A DNA stretch of 64,000 bases from Salisediminibacterium beveridgei. GTDB taxonomy: Bacteria > Bacillota > Bacilli > Bacillales > Salisediminibacteriaceae. The translations under genes were made by a program, and so were the position numbers. How positions within the stretch are numbered: the stretch's first letter is position 1; every line of letters begins with the position of its first letter. Below the pieces are notes generated by a model. It saw only the letters and a program-made list of their open reading frames with translations. It made no database searches and had not been told where the DNA came from. Below, one piece after another: positions 7,429 through 16,698 of the stretch. Where the stretch lies: contig NZ_CP012502.1 of the NCBI RefSeq assembly GCF_001721685.1, forward strand, positions 1,798,001 to 1,862,000, in the 5' to 3' direction.

Positions 7429-9345
7429 TTATATCCCCCGGTTCTTCGCGAAGCTCAGTTCCGTCATTTGCTGCATTCGTTTCGCTACAATAAGCGCATC
7501 TTTGATAGGCTTTCGTTCATCCTTATCCATGTGCAAAAAAGGTATTTTATTGGATAATGGCTCGTCATCTCTGAGTTGACGAATATTTAAGCGCAGCCTT
7601 GCATCCAGAAGATAATCCATTGCCATCATCGCATTTTTAGCATCCCTGGGATGGAGAACTTCCAAGCGTTTCAGTTCCTGCAAGCGCTCAGTCGTATTGA
7701 CTGATTCCACACCATAACGGATGGCAAAAATCCGAATGCCGTTCACAATTTGCATCAGTGCGGATTTTTTCAAATCCAGTTCCTTGCTTTTGCCACGAAG
7801 CGAAACGCGTCCTAATGGATTAATCGGAACCCGGAATCGAATCGTATCTTTCATAAGAAATGCATGAAGGGGTTTGTTTTTTTGAATGGCTGGTGTGATT
7901 TCTTCGCGAAGATTTTCTGCTAAAGTGAAATCCCCATAAACGGCCCTGTAATCAATAAAAATAGTAAAATCCCTGATCTCTTCGGCATCAGCTTCCTTCA
8001 GCCAGCGATGAACTTCCTCTACCCATTCACTGTAATCCCTGCACCACTTCCGTTCTCTCGCCATAATTCCACCTGTACATTCAGGAAAGCCGGCATCTGC
8101 AAGAATCTGGTTGATCTTTGCAGCGAAGAAATGAAAGAATTCCTCAACTTCACGGTGGTTAGCCAAATGACGATAATCTTCCAGTATCAATCCGTTATCT
8201 TGATCAGAACTGAAGGCTTGTTCCCTTCTTCCTTGACTGCCCATGACGATAAAACAAAAATTCACTGGAGGTGCTCCCTTTCCTTCATCTTCCATTTCTT
8301 TGAGGGCAAATTCAACAGCTTTGCGATGAATGTGGTCATTATAACTCGAGATCAGCTCACAGACTTCTCTCGGATATGTTCGTTCATTTAATAATAGTTC
8401 TGTAAATTCCAGAAAATCTTTATTTTGTGCAGGTCCGAGGCGAATCAATGAATCTCTGCTTTCAGCCTTGTGCAGTTGATGGGACATATAGAGGTATTTC
8501 GATTCTTCAAGATACAGGAAAGTTTCAGGTCTTGTAACGCCAACCAGCTCCATACCGTTTAAAACCGGCACCAGATCAATGGCATCCTCCTTGAAATACG
8601 ACAACACTTCATAACTGAATGCCTGCTCTTGAACGGTAACCGCATCCTTATTCATCCACTCGGCCACTTGATCCATTTCCTGTCCCGAAAGTAGTGATGC
8701 CATCACATCTTTCATATGAAGTACACCTCTGAAGCTCCCAACTGTACCCAACACCGTGACGCTTGTAATATCATTATGCATCATCATTTTCCCTGCTTCC
8801 AACATACTTGCATGTTCAGGGACGGAGGATGGCTTAGCCATGATATCACGGATTCTGGTACGAAATAATGGAACATTTTCTCTTTCAATAGTAACTCTTT
8901 CCTGACGGATTTCATCGTACAACGATTTCATACGCTCGCCAATGCCAGTCAGAATAACATCCGCAAATACTTTATTTTCACTAAGTAATTCGAGCATTGC
9001 TTTTTTAGGTAAAACAACAGTCTCGCAGTCTTCAAGTGCCTGCACAGAAAAATTCATCTGACCTTCTGCGAGCAAAATCATCAGCCCGATAATTTCACCT
9101 GGATAGTAAAATCTCACAGAAATCTGCTGCCCATTATCCTTATGGAGCATATTTTTAGCTAACCCTTTTAACAGGAAATAAATCTCTGGATCTTCATCTT
9201 CTTCATGAAATAAAAACTGATTTTTTTTGAAAGATTTCCGCTTGGCTTTGACCATAAGTAAATCGAACTGCTCCTGGGTCAACTGATCAAATGGAAAAGT
9301 AGTCCGAATAACATGGGTGAAAGACTTTTGGGTTTTTGTCTTCAT
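7429..9345 (-). CDS. cNMP-binding/CBS/DUF294 nucleotidyltransferase-like protein
   Basis: A 638-residue cytoplasmic regulatory protein. Domains in order: cyclic-nucleotide-binding fold (about 20-140), a CBS pair (about 165-290), a DUF294 nucleotidyltransferase-like domain with GSQGRREQAFSSDQDNG, and the helical DUF294 C-terminal domain. The GS-x-G-R and DQD pattern resembles the nucleotidyltransferase domain of GlnD. Relatives are thought to sense nucleotides and modify a partner, but the substrate is unknown. It is translationally linked to the exonuclease gene that follows. The start follows GGAGTTG. Confidence 0.88.
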   Translation of the reverse strand: MKTKTQKSFTHVIRTTFPFDQLTQEQFDLLMVKAKRKSFKKNQFLFHEEDEDPEIYFLLKGLAKNMLHKDNGQQISVRFYYPGEIIGLMILLAEGQMNFSVQALEDCETVVLPKKAMLELLSENKVFADVILTGIGERMKSLYDEIRQERVTIERENVPLFRTRIRDIMAKPSSVPEHASMLEAGKMMMHNDITSVTVLGTVGSFRGVLHMKDVMASLLSGQEMDQVAEWMNKDAVTVQEQAFSYEVLSYFKEDAIDLVPVLNGMELVGVTRPETFLYLEESKYLYMSHQLHKAESRDSLIRLGPAQNKDFLEFTELLLNERTYPREVCELISSYNDHIHRKAVEFALKEMEDEGKGAPPVNFCFIVMGSQGRREQAFSSDQDNGLILEDYRHLANHREVEEFFHFFAAKINQILADAGFPECTGGIMARERKWCRDYSEWVEEVHRWLKEADAEEIRDFTIFIDYRAVYGDFTLAENLREEITPAIQKNKPLHAFLMKDTIRFRVPINPLGRVSLRGKSKELDLKKSALMQIVNGIRIFAIRYGVESVNTTERLQELKRLEVLHPRDAKNAMMAMDYLLDARLRLNIRQLRDDEPLSNKIPFLHMDKDERKPIKDALIVAKRMQQMTELSFAKNRGI

Positions 9346-9360
9346 TGACCGTTCAACTCC

Positions 9361-10593
9361 TTAATGAAATCCGCGACATTTTTTCTCCAGTCTTCCGATC
9401 CGTTTTTGTATTTCATGTTTACGAAACAAATGTTCCTGATCTACTTCTTCATATCCGAGAATGAGCTGCAATGCTTTACATGGCTCCTTTAACTGATGCT
9501 CAAAAAGTTTGGCAAGTTCAAGTGATGCCTTCAATGAAACTTCACTTTTTGCATGGGTCGCTTTAAGAAGACAGTGCTTTGCTTCATCATACCGTTTTAA
9601 CTTTTTCATCAATTGACCATGATGATAATACACTTCCGCAGATACGTCTTCGGACTGTATCGTTTTCGTATAATGCAATTCGGCCAACTCATACTGAGAA
9701 ACCTGTTCAGCCCATTTCGCTGCGCCTAGATGCTCCTTCCATGTCATTGGCCTATGACCGCCTAGATAACGCTCCGTAATTTCAAGGTAGAGACGCACGA
9801 GCGTTCGCACATCCTGATCATTATGTTCGATGATTCCTTTTAAAGCATGGGGGTGCTGATCAAACAAATATTCCTGGTACAAAATGGGTGCCATTCTCCC
9901 GGGAACATCATCGACGCGGGTGATTCCCAGTTTCTCCTCTTCAACAACTGCCAATCTGCACGATGGCAGTTCATCTTTCCAAAGACGTCTTGCTGCATGC
10001 AACAGATCGATATGCCCTGTTTCAGGTAGAGATGGAAGCATTGCTTGAAGAAGGGCATGTCGGGATTTCACTTGGGGCCAATCAAATGACTTGCCATTAT
10101 AACTGACAATGTAATCACTTCTGTTTAATTCGTCGAGAAAACCAGTCAGAAATGCTGTTTCATGACCTGGATCCTTCAAAAGATGCTGGGTGACTTCCAT
10201 GCCCTCACGGCGTACTCTTGCATAGCCGATCAAAAAGATCCTGTTGCCTGCTCCGTGAGACAAACCTGTCGTTTCCGTATCAAAAAACAAGAGTTCTTCC
10301 GGTGATCTCCCTGAGGTGGAAAGCGGATGAGAACCCATCGATTCTCCCCAGTACTCAGTCATCAAATGCAATTGTTGAAACAAATCTCTCTCTCCGTCTG
10401 AGAAAGGATAAACAATCTTTTTTCGATAGGCTGTTTCACCTTCAAAATAAAATGGATGGAATCCCAGCTGTTTGAATGATTCCTGAATTTCATCTTGTTT
10501 ATCGTCATCCCTCCGATGACTTTCAGTGTCGATAACGTGTTCCACTTCCTCTAAATGAGATTTCATCTGCTTTAATTTGGCTTTCAGATTCAT
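9361..10593 (-). CDS. mrfB: Exonuclease MrfB (YprB)
   Basis: A 410-residue RNase H-like exonuclease of the YprB family. The catalytic motif FFDTETTGLSHGAGNR is near the N-terminal third; YIVSYNGKSFDWP and HNDQDVRTLVRLY supply the later acidic residues. The C-terminal part is helical with TPR-like repeats. In B. subtilis MrfB acts with the helicase MrfA in a mitomycin C lesion repair pathway independent of UvrABC. The ATG at 10593 is chosen because GGAGGTG lies about 12 bases upstream, inside the end of mrfA; the two genes form an operon. Confidence 0.88.
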   Translation of the reverse strand: MNLKAKLKQMKSHLEEVEHVIDTESHRRDDDKQDEIQESFKQLGFHPFYFEGETAYRKKIVYPFSDGERDLFQQLHLMTEYWGESMGSHPLSTSGRSPEELLFFDTETTGLSHGAGNRIFLIGYARVRREGMEVTQHLLKDPGHETAFLTGFLDELNRSDYIVSYNGKSFDWPQVKSRHALLQAMLPSLPETGHIDLLHAARRLWKDELPSCRLAVVEEEKLGITRVDDVPGRMAPILYQEYLFDQHPHALKGIIEHNDQDVRTLVRLYLEITERYLGGHRPMTWKEHLGAAKWAEQVSQYELAELHYTKTIQSEDVSAEVYYHHGQLMKKLKRYDEAKHCLLKATHAKSEVSLKASLELAKLFEHQLKEPCKALQLILGYEEVDQEHLFRKHEIQKRIGRLEKKCRGFH

Positions 10594-10612
10594 CTTTGGA
10601 CGTTCACCTCCG

Positions 10613-12895
10613 TCAGACGGTGTCCTGATCATTAAGCAGGCTGCTGAATACCTTCAATATCCATACTTTCATCGGTACTTCCTGCGAGCCGGCACCTTCC
10701 CCGCAACAAGTAGGACATCCCCCTTCGCATGAACAGTGATAAACAAAATCGAGTGCTTTCTCAACCACTTCCGGAAGTTGCTGATAAATCCGCTCACTTA
10801 AACCCACGCCGCCTGGATAACGATCATATAAAAATACGGTGGGTGTTCCTGTTAACGCCTCTTTCACCTGTGGTGCCGTATAAAGGTCGGCAGTATCACA
10901 CATGACATGAACGGAAGCAACGTGTCTGAGAACATGCGCGGCGCTTCCGAGTACTTGTTCCCAGGCATCTTCAGACAGGTCACCCAGTGCTTCTTGTTTA
11001 AGATGAAGCGCAATCCCATTCGTATGCAGTTCCTGCTCCGGAAGATGAATCGGGCCCGATCCAATATTTTCAAAGGAATCCAGCTTCATTTTTTTGAAGA
11101 TGGTTGCCATCGCGGTTACCATCACATCTCCATAGACTGAGCGATGTGCCCCCATCGGTTTCTCCTGATCGACTTCCAGCACCTTCAATTGCACAGCAAG
11201 ATTGGCATCCGTGAAATAATCAACATCCACTTCAGTGACAAATGCCTTTTTTTCATCCCAATCCAGTTTCTCAACTTGAAACTGAGTACCTTCATGCAAA
11301 TAAATAGCTTCATCATGCAGAAGTGTCATCGCACTGAATGTATCCATTTCGCCGATTACACGGTGATTGGCCGTTTCCGATTGATCGATGATGACCACAT
11401 TTTCCTGTGCCGCCGACCGAAGAGAAATATTATGCGCCGGAAAAGCGTCGTTCATCCAGTGATATTGATGACGACTCTTAAAAAGTACCCTCTTCTCAAT
11501 AAGGTAATCGAGAATATCCGTGACATCAACACCGTCAAATTGCTCTTCTGTTTGAAATGGTAGCTCATAAGCAGCGCATTTCAGGTGGTCTACGAGAATG
11601 ATCAGATTATTTTTGTTGATTCTTGCCGTTTCCGGAGAATGTTCAAAAAAATAATCAGGGTGCATAAACAAATATTGATCCAACGGAGAAGCGCTCGCCA
11701 CCATAATCACCAGGGACTCATCCTGTCGCCTTCCTGCACGTCCTGCCTGTTGCCAGGATGATGCAATCGAGCCAGGGTATCCGGTCATGACGCAAACTTG
11801 AAGCTGTCCGATATCGACACCAAGTTCGAGTGCATTCGTGCTTACTACACCGATCGTATCACCACTTCTGAGATCACGCTCAATTTCTCTTCTTTGACTG
11901 GGCAAATAGCCTCCCCGGTAACCACGGATCTTCCCCTTTCGGATATCATGTTTCGTCAATTGCTGAAGATGACTGAGAATCAATTCGACCCTGACACGGC
12001 TTCTGGCAAACACTATTGTTTGAATACCATCTTTCAAAAAATATGCTGCCAGTTCATTGACCATTTTAGTCGCACTTTTACGAATGTTCAAAACAGGGTG
12101 AACGATCGGCGGATTATAAAGGACAAAATGCTTCCTTCCTTTTGGTGCACCGTTGTTATCTATCAGTTGAACATGCTCCCCTGTTAGTTCTTCCGCCAAT
12201 TCAACGGGATTGGCTATCGTTGCAGATGTACAAATGAACTGTGGGTTACTTCCGTAATAAGCGCATATCCGCTTCAATCGCCGGATAACATTCGCTACGT
12301 GAGAGCCGAAGACGCCTCGATATGTATGCAGTTCATCTATCACGACTGTTTCAAGATTCTCGAAGAGTGAGATCCATTTTGTATGATGCGGTAAAATTGC
12401 CGAATGAAGCATATCCGGATTCGTGATCACAATATGGCCCGCTTTACGAATGGTTTGACGAATGGCAGGTGGTGTATCACCGTCATAAGTGTAACTCCGA
12501 ATCTCGGTTTCCATATCTTCTATAATATGATTCAATTCGCTCATTTGGTCCTGCGCCAGTGCTTTAGTCGGAAACAAATAGAGCGCACGGGCATTTGAGT
12601 TTTCCATATATCGATGAAGAACAGGCAAATTGTAGCATAACGTCTTCCCGGAAGCTGTTGGTGTGACGGCTACCATATGATGATGATCTTCGATAGCCGT
12701 TTGAAATGCATGAGCCTGATGACGATAGAGCTCTTCAATTCCTCTCTTCGCCAAAGCCTTGATCACATCTTCATGAAGACCATCAGGAAAAGGTGAGTAA
12801 ACCCCCTCTTTTTCAGGAATCGTTTGCCAATGCACCACATTCGGATCCTGTTTTAATGTGGCAACTTTATGTTCCAGCTGTTGTTTTTCAAACAT
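10613..12895 (-). CDS. mrfA: DEAD/DEAH helicase MrfA (YprA)
   Basis: A 760-residue superfamily 2 helicase. Walker A is TPTASGKT at about residues 79-86, motif II is VVIDELHTY, motif III TSATIANP, and motif VI QAGRAGRR. The C-terminal zinc-binding region has the cysteine cluster CSCEGGCPTCCGEG. This is the MrfA/Hrq1-like arrangement. MrfA unwinds DNA 3'-5' for excision of mitomycin adducts and interstrand crosslinks together with MrfB. A LexA-like box overlaps its promoter, suggesting damage induction here. The start follows GGTGATGAAGA. Confidence 0.92.
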   Translation of the reverse strand: MFEKQQLEHKVATLKQDPNVVHWQTIPEKEGVYSPFPDGLHEDVIKALAKRGIEELYRHQAHAFQTAIEDHHHMVAVTPTASGKTLCYNLPVLHRYMENSNARALYLFPTKALAQDQMSELNHIIEDMETEIRSYTYDGDTPPAIRQTIRKAGHIVITNPDMLHSAILPHHTKWISLFENLETVVIDELHTYRGVFGSHVANVIRRLKRICAYYGSNPQFICTSATIANPVELAEELTGEHVQLIDNNGAPKGRKHFVLYNPPIVHPVLNIRKSATKMVNELAAYFLKDGIQTIVFARSRVRVELILSHLQQLTKHDIRKGKIRGYRGGYLPSQRREIERDLRSGDTIGVVSTNALELGVDIGQLQVCVMTGYPGSIASSWQQAGRAGRRQDESLVIMVASASPLDQYLFMHPDYFFEHSPETARINKNNLIILVDHLKCAAYELPFQTEEQFDGVDVTDILDYLIEKRVLFKSRHQYHWMNDAFPAHNISLRSAAQENVVIIDQSETANHRVIGEMDTFSAMTLLHDEAIYLHEGTQFQVEKLDWDEKKAFVTEVDVDYFTDANLAVQLKVLEVDQEKPMGAHRSVYGDVMVTAMATIFKKMKLDSFENIGSGPIHLPEQELHTNGIALHLKQEALGDLSEDAWEQVLGSAAHVLRHVASVHVMCDTADLYTAPQVKEALTGTPTVFLYDRYPGGVGLSERIYQQLPEVVEKALDFVYHCSCEGGCPTCCGEGAGSQEVPMKVWILKVFSSLLNDQDTV

Positions 12896-12920
12896 TCTTC
12901 ATCACCTGCTTCCTCCCTTT

Positions 12921-12941
12921 ATTATAACGAATATGCGTTTG
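12921..12941 (-). promoter_or_regulatory. mrfAB promoter -10 with LexA-like SOS box
   Basis: On the minus strand a TATAAT -10 (12921-12926) is preceded within 2 bases by a LexA-like box whose plus-strand reading is CGAATATGCGTTTG (12928-12941). The Bacillus SOS consensus is CGAAC-N4-GTTCG; this site differs at two positions. The location between -10 and -35 is suitable for repression. No good -35 hexamer is evident. Confidence 0.55.
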
Positions 12942-13002
12942 CATTCCTACCACTTTTTATAATTCAATGAAATCTAGGCCTAATCCATTGACGTTCACAT
13001 GA

Positions 13003-13040
13003 AAAATCCGGACATGATGAAGATAATCTGTCCGGATTTT
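13003..13040. terminator. Intrinsic terminator after the formamidase-type gene
   Basis: A 12-bp perfect stem (AAAATCCGGACA and complement) around a 14-base loop, A/T-rich on both flanks. It can serve both strands; the minus-strand amidase gene ends about 50 bases upstream of it. Confidence 0.8.
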
Positions 13041-13087
13041 CTATGATGACAAGGTTTGACTCAATCCTTATGAATGATTTCAGCATT

Positions 13088-14392
13088 TCACTGCGGTTCC
13101 CCGTACTGCTCAATTGTAAGGTGCTTTAATTTCATCTTTTCAAGATAGTGTAGCGGGATCAGACAAGTTACCGTGATCACACCTGGATTACGCCCAATCT
13201 CGATTGCTCCAGTGATGGTTGCCCGATTCATAATTTCAGGAACACTTGTACCCATTAATATCGCCGCACGCTCCAAACCATTGGTTGTTGCTTCGTTCAG
13301 AGTTGCTCCAGTTCCGACAAAAGAAAGGGGTAAAGCTTTCTCCAACTTCTGTTGAACATTCCATCTGACGTGCAGTTGCTCTGCCTGTTTCCGCTCCGCT
13401 TTGCTTATTGGTTTAGCCAGGTAAGGTAAATCTTCTTCCACAGGAATAATCAACGGTCCTTCCATGTGTAACCCTTTGATGACACTGACTTGCAAGGTTA
13501 CAATGCCGGACACATCAGTCGTATGCCCTGCAATTTCTCCATCACCCTGCATGGCATGCATGTCACCCAAATAAATTCCACCCCCTGGTACTTTTACCGG
13601 TGCAATGACAATCGCTCCTTCACGGGCCCGGTTGATGTCCATGTGACCATCTGTACGATCCTCAAGTTCTTCTTTCGTTAAGGCGTAGTCATGCGGAGCA
13701 TCAATCAGAAACGAGCCGAAATCACCCGCATTATGTGAATCCGGAATTGGACGTGACGGGGTTGTGCCCAATTGTCCAAGAAACGGTCGCAACCTCGCTA
13801 TGGTACCGACCATATCATGAGGGGCAAACGTGACAATCGGATTCTGAATCGAATGTTCCGGTGTGGCCATATACGCTTTCCCGTCTTTCGCGATGGTTTC
13901 AGCACCAGCCTGATCCAAAGTAATCCCGACAGTCTTTTTGTCGTTAAACGCGATTGTATAAGCATTAGTGAACCGAAACGGTGTCACATCCGCTCCACAG
14001 TTTGAACAACGGATTGCTTCTTGGCCGATTCCTTTGATCACAGTATCGGGGTTCATTTTACCACAATCCGGACATTGCACTGCTACAAAGGGGTCTCCAA
14101 GAAACCTGCCATCCACCGGTGCATCATTGCCTGAAGCCGTGGCTAAGGACGTAATGCGTATGGATTTAATTCGGATGGCAATCGAATCCCCAATTTCAGC
14201 ACCTTCAACGTACACTGGTTTTGTTACTTCATGCCCCCCTTTTAAACAAGGTGTAATCATCGGTCCCCAGCAACCCGGAGTTGTGTTTGCCATGATATAG
14301 CCTCCGTCTTTCACAGGCCCGAGCATCTCTTTTCCTGGATCAAGAATCCCATCTGTAAATTCATTTACAAAAACTGTTTCTTTACCTTTCAT
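13088..14392 (-). CDS. Acetamidase/formamidase family protein
   Basis: A 434-residue member of the acetamidase/formamidase (FmdA/AmdA) family, which hydrolyses short amides to acid plus ammonia. Family signatures include NTTPGCWGPMITP near the N-terminus, GGIYLGDMHAMQGDGE in the middle and a zinc-ribbon-like CPDCGKMNPD...CSNCG insert near residue 115. That cysteine insert is worth noting as a possible metal site. The ATG at 14392 follows GGGGGAGGGA. A near-consensus CcpA cre site lies just upstream, suggesting carbon catabolite repression. An MFS transporter is divergently encoded nearby. Confidence 0.88.
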   Translation of the reverse strand: MKGKETVFVNEFTDGILDPGKEMLGPVKDGGYIMANTTPGCWGPMITPCLKGGHEVTKPVYVEGAEIGDSIAIRIKSIRITSLATASGNDAPVDGRFLGDPFVAVQCPDCGKMNPDTVIKGIGQEAIRCSNCGADVTPFRFTNAYTIAFNDKKTVGITLDQAGAETIAKDGKAYMATPEHSIQNPIVTFAPHDMVGTIARLRPFLGQLGTTPSRPIPDSHNAGDFGSFLIDAPHDYALTKEELEDRTDGHMDINRAREGAIVIAPVKVPGGGIYLGDMHAMQGDGEIAGHTTDVSGIVTLQVSVIKGLHMEGPLIIPVEEDLPYLAKPISKAERKQAEQLHVRWNVQQKLEKALPLSFVGTGATLNEATTNGLERAAILMGTSVPEIMNRATITGAIEIGRNPGVITVTCLIPLHYLEKMKLKHLTIEQYGEPQ

Positions 14393-14415
14393 AACCCAAT
14401 CCCTCCCCCTCATTT

Positions 14416-14431
14416 TCGTAAGCGCTTACAT
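14416..14431 (-). promoter_or_regulatory. CcpA cre-like operator
   Basis: The minus strand reads ATGTAAGCGCTTACGA. It matches the cre consensus WTGNNARCGNWWWCAW at all but one position, and the core GTAAGCGCTTAC (14418-14429) is a perfect palindrome. It lies about 25 bases upstream of the amidase start, a position typical of roadblock or promoter-proximal repression. Confidence 0.65.
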
Positions 14432-14552
14432 TAATGAACCTTCCCTTTTTGAGAACGTTTGTAACCCGCATGTGTCCGATTTTACGGTTATTCTCCTTTA
14501 CCTGCAGAAACTTTTCAAGGTATGATGAAAAAGATGAAAGTGGGGGTTGGTT

Positions 14553-15722
14553 ATGAGTGTCGTATTATACTTTATGATTATGGTAGCTTTTTTGGACACT
14601 TTTGTTCAGCTGCCGATTATTACGCCATACGCTGTTTCTTTAGGAGCGACCAATCTGATGACAGGTGCCATCATCGCAGTGTATTCCTTGTCCAATATGA
14701 TTGGTAATATCTTTGCAGGTCACTGGATCGACCGTTTCGGCAGGAAAAAACTGCTTCTGATCAGTATGTTTCTGGTATCTGCCATACTGCTTTTGTATCC
14801 AATAGCACAAAATAGTGAACAATTATTTTTCATTCGCTTAATCCATGGATTGGCAGGTGGCGCATTAATTCCTGCTGCATTTGCATATGTAGGAGATAAA
14901 ACAAGACGCGAGGGCCGGGGCAGAGCAATGGCCTTTACTGGAGGCAGTATCGGCTTTGCAGCAATTTCAGGACCTGCATTTGGGGGGGCTGTTGCTGCCC
15001 GAGGTGAAATCGAATGGGTTTTCGTTATTATATCGGCAATCTTTATCATGACAGCGTTTCTAGTTATGCGAACAGTTGAAGAATCATTTATCACTGTTGA
15101 ACGTGGAAAGGTAAATGTCAGAGATTTTGGTGTTTTGATCACAGAACCAAAGATCATTCAGGCATCCTTGTCAGCTTATGCATTGATGATCGGTAACGGC
15201 ACATTGGCATTTGCTTTACCATTGAAAGTCGAAAGCATCGGTATGGATTCTGCGACAACCGGTTTGCTATTGAGCGTTTACGGAGTCACTGCTTTACTGA
15301 TCTTTCTCACACCGGTAAACCGATTGTTTGATCGTCAGGATCCGATGCGCCTGATCTTTCTCGGACTTTTTCTGGTGGGTTTATCTATGCTGATCCTGAC
15401 ACTTTTTGAGGCATTCTTGATCATTTTTATCGCTATGATTATCTATGGCGGAGGATTTGCTCTGGTGTTCCCGTCCATGAATCGGGTTGTATCAGACGCC
15501 TCCTCCAAGGTAGATCGTGGAAAAGCGTACGGGATCTTTTATGCAGCTTTTTCATTGGGTGTCGTATCAGGATCCTTTATTGCAGGAGCAGTGGCTGAAT
15601 GGTTTGGGGCGCCTTTTTTCTTTGCTGCCGTATTAATCTGGATCCTCGCATTTGTTCTCAGCTTTTATTACTATCGCCAATTACGATCGGTTCCGTCAAG
15701 GAAAGATAAGATCCGTCTGTGA
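14553..15722 (+). CDS. MFS transporter
   Basis: A 389-residue, 12-helix major facilitator transporter. The loop 2-3 signature appears as GHWIDRFGRKK, and an antiporter-type motif near helix 5 reads GGSIGFAAISGPAFGG, suggesting an efflux drug/H+ antiporter subfamily. The substrate is not visible. The ATG at 14553 follows GTGGGGGTTGG. The 3' end overlaps by 52 bases the convergent alpha/beta hydrolase gene. Confidence 0.88.
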   Translation: MSVVLYFMIMVAFLDTFVQLPIITPYAVSLGATNLMTGAIIAVYSLSNMIGNIFAGHWIDRFGRKKLLLISMFLVSAILLLYPIAQNSEQLFFIRLIHGLAGGALIPAAFAYVGDKTRREGRGRAMAFTGGSIGFAAISGPAFGGAVAARGEIEWVFVIISAIFIMTAFLVMRTVEESFITVERGKVNVRDFGVLITEPKIIQASLSAYALMIGNGTLAFALPLKVESIGMDSATTGLLLSVYGVTALLIFLTPVNRLFDRQDPMRLIFLGLFLVGLSMLILTLFEAFLIIFIAMIIYGGGFALVFPSMNRVVSDASSKVDRGKAYGIFYAAFSLGVVSGSFIAGAVAEWFGAPFFFAAVLIWILAFVLSFYYYRQLRSVPSRKDKIRL

Positions 15723-16624
15723 ACAAATTCTCTTAACACCTGCCGCTCATTCAATACTTGATGCCGTGCCTCAGGAACCAGACACACCTGAAGGTAACGG
15801 CATTTTTGTTCGTAAAATGAAATCGTTCGTTTTGCATCCACAGTTGTATCCCGTTCTCCTTGAATCAAATAGACAGGCAGCCGGACTATTGGAGAATAAC
15901 GAATTTCTTCCTGCCAATCGGCCATTGCAAAGAACCAATCTGCTTTCAAATAATGCACTTGCAGCGGATCTCGTGTGATGAACTGATGATATAGTTCATC
16001 GTCAGAATTTCTTTTAAAGGCCCGCTTTGATGTCGGCATGATACGACTTAGCATTTTAATGATCCCTTTTGTTTTCTTCCATTGATACGGCAAATATAAT
16101 GGGGCAGCCATTACAAGCCGGTCAAGACGAATACGCTTTTGTCCTATGGATTGAAACAAGATTGCTGCACCCGTGCTATGACCTAAACCGATGATTTCTC
16201 CGGAAGGTATATAGCTGTGCATGGCTCGATAGGCATCTTCCACCGCATCTATGTATTCTTTGAATGAATGGATCGATCCCTCTTCACCCTGACTCAGCCC
16301 ATGACCAGGAAGGTCAACGGTAAATACTGTATATCCATGACGCAGCAGTTCATTGATCGTTACCGATAAGCCTCCACTGTGATCCAAATAGCCATGAACC
16401 AGAAACACCGTCCCTTTGTGTTCTTTCGCATAAAAGCATTGAACAAAAAGATTTTGATTCTCTCTGTTGATTTCACCCGCTCGGTAATGTTTTATGAAAG
16501 ACGTTTCGAAATGATAATCACCTAAATATTTCTCCATCGGTTGACGGCCTGTTTCAGAATATAACTCAGACAGTTCAGGAATTTGTTCTTTGAATTGACG
16601 AATTCGTTCTTTCTGATTCTTCAT
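15671..16624 (-). CDS. Alpha/beta hydrolase, lysophospholipase-like
   Basis: A 317-residue serine hydrolase of the monoglyceride lipase/lysophospholipase group. The oxyanion region is FLVHGYLDHSGG, the nucleophile elbow GLGHSTGA (Ser), and late motifs IQGERDTTVD (Asp) and EARHQVLNE (His) complete the triad. No signal peptide is seen, so it probably acts on intracellular or membrane lipids. The ATG at 16624 is preferred over an upstream GTG because AGGGG is 9 bases from it. The tail overlaps the convergent MFS gene. Confidence 0.87.
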   Translation of the reverse strand: MKNQKERIRQFKEQIPELSELYSETGRQPMEKYLGDYHFETSFIKHYRAGEINRENQNLFVQCFYAKEHKGTVFLVHGYLDHSGGLSVTINELLRHGYTVFTVDLPGHGLSQGEEGSIHSFKEYIDAVEDAYRAMHSYIPSGEIIGLGHSTGAAILFQSIGQKRIRLDRLVMAAPLYLPYQWKKTKGIIKMLSRIMPTSKRAFKRNSDDELYHQFITRDPLQVHYLKADWFFAMADWQEEIRYSPIVRLPVYLIQGERDTTVDAKRTISFYEQKCRYLQVCLVPEARHQVLNERQVLREFVHRRILSFLDGTDRNWR

Positions 16625-16662
16625 TAGCGGCACCCCTGTTTTTCAATTCTTTTCACTAAGAA

Positions 16663-16691
16663 GGGTACTCTCTGATTATATGAGAGTACCC
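16663..16691 (-). terminator. Hairpin after the PfpI-type gene
   Basis: A 10-bp perfect stem (GGGTACTCTC and complement) with a 9-base loop, then TTCTTAG on the minus strand. The U-tract is short, so termination may be partial and the hydrolase gene may be partly co-transcribed. Confidence 0.55.
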
Positions 16692-16698
16692 GATACGA

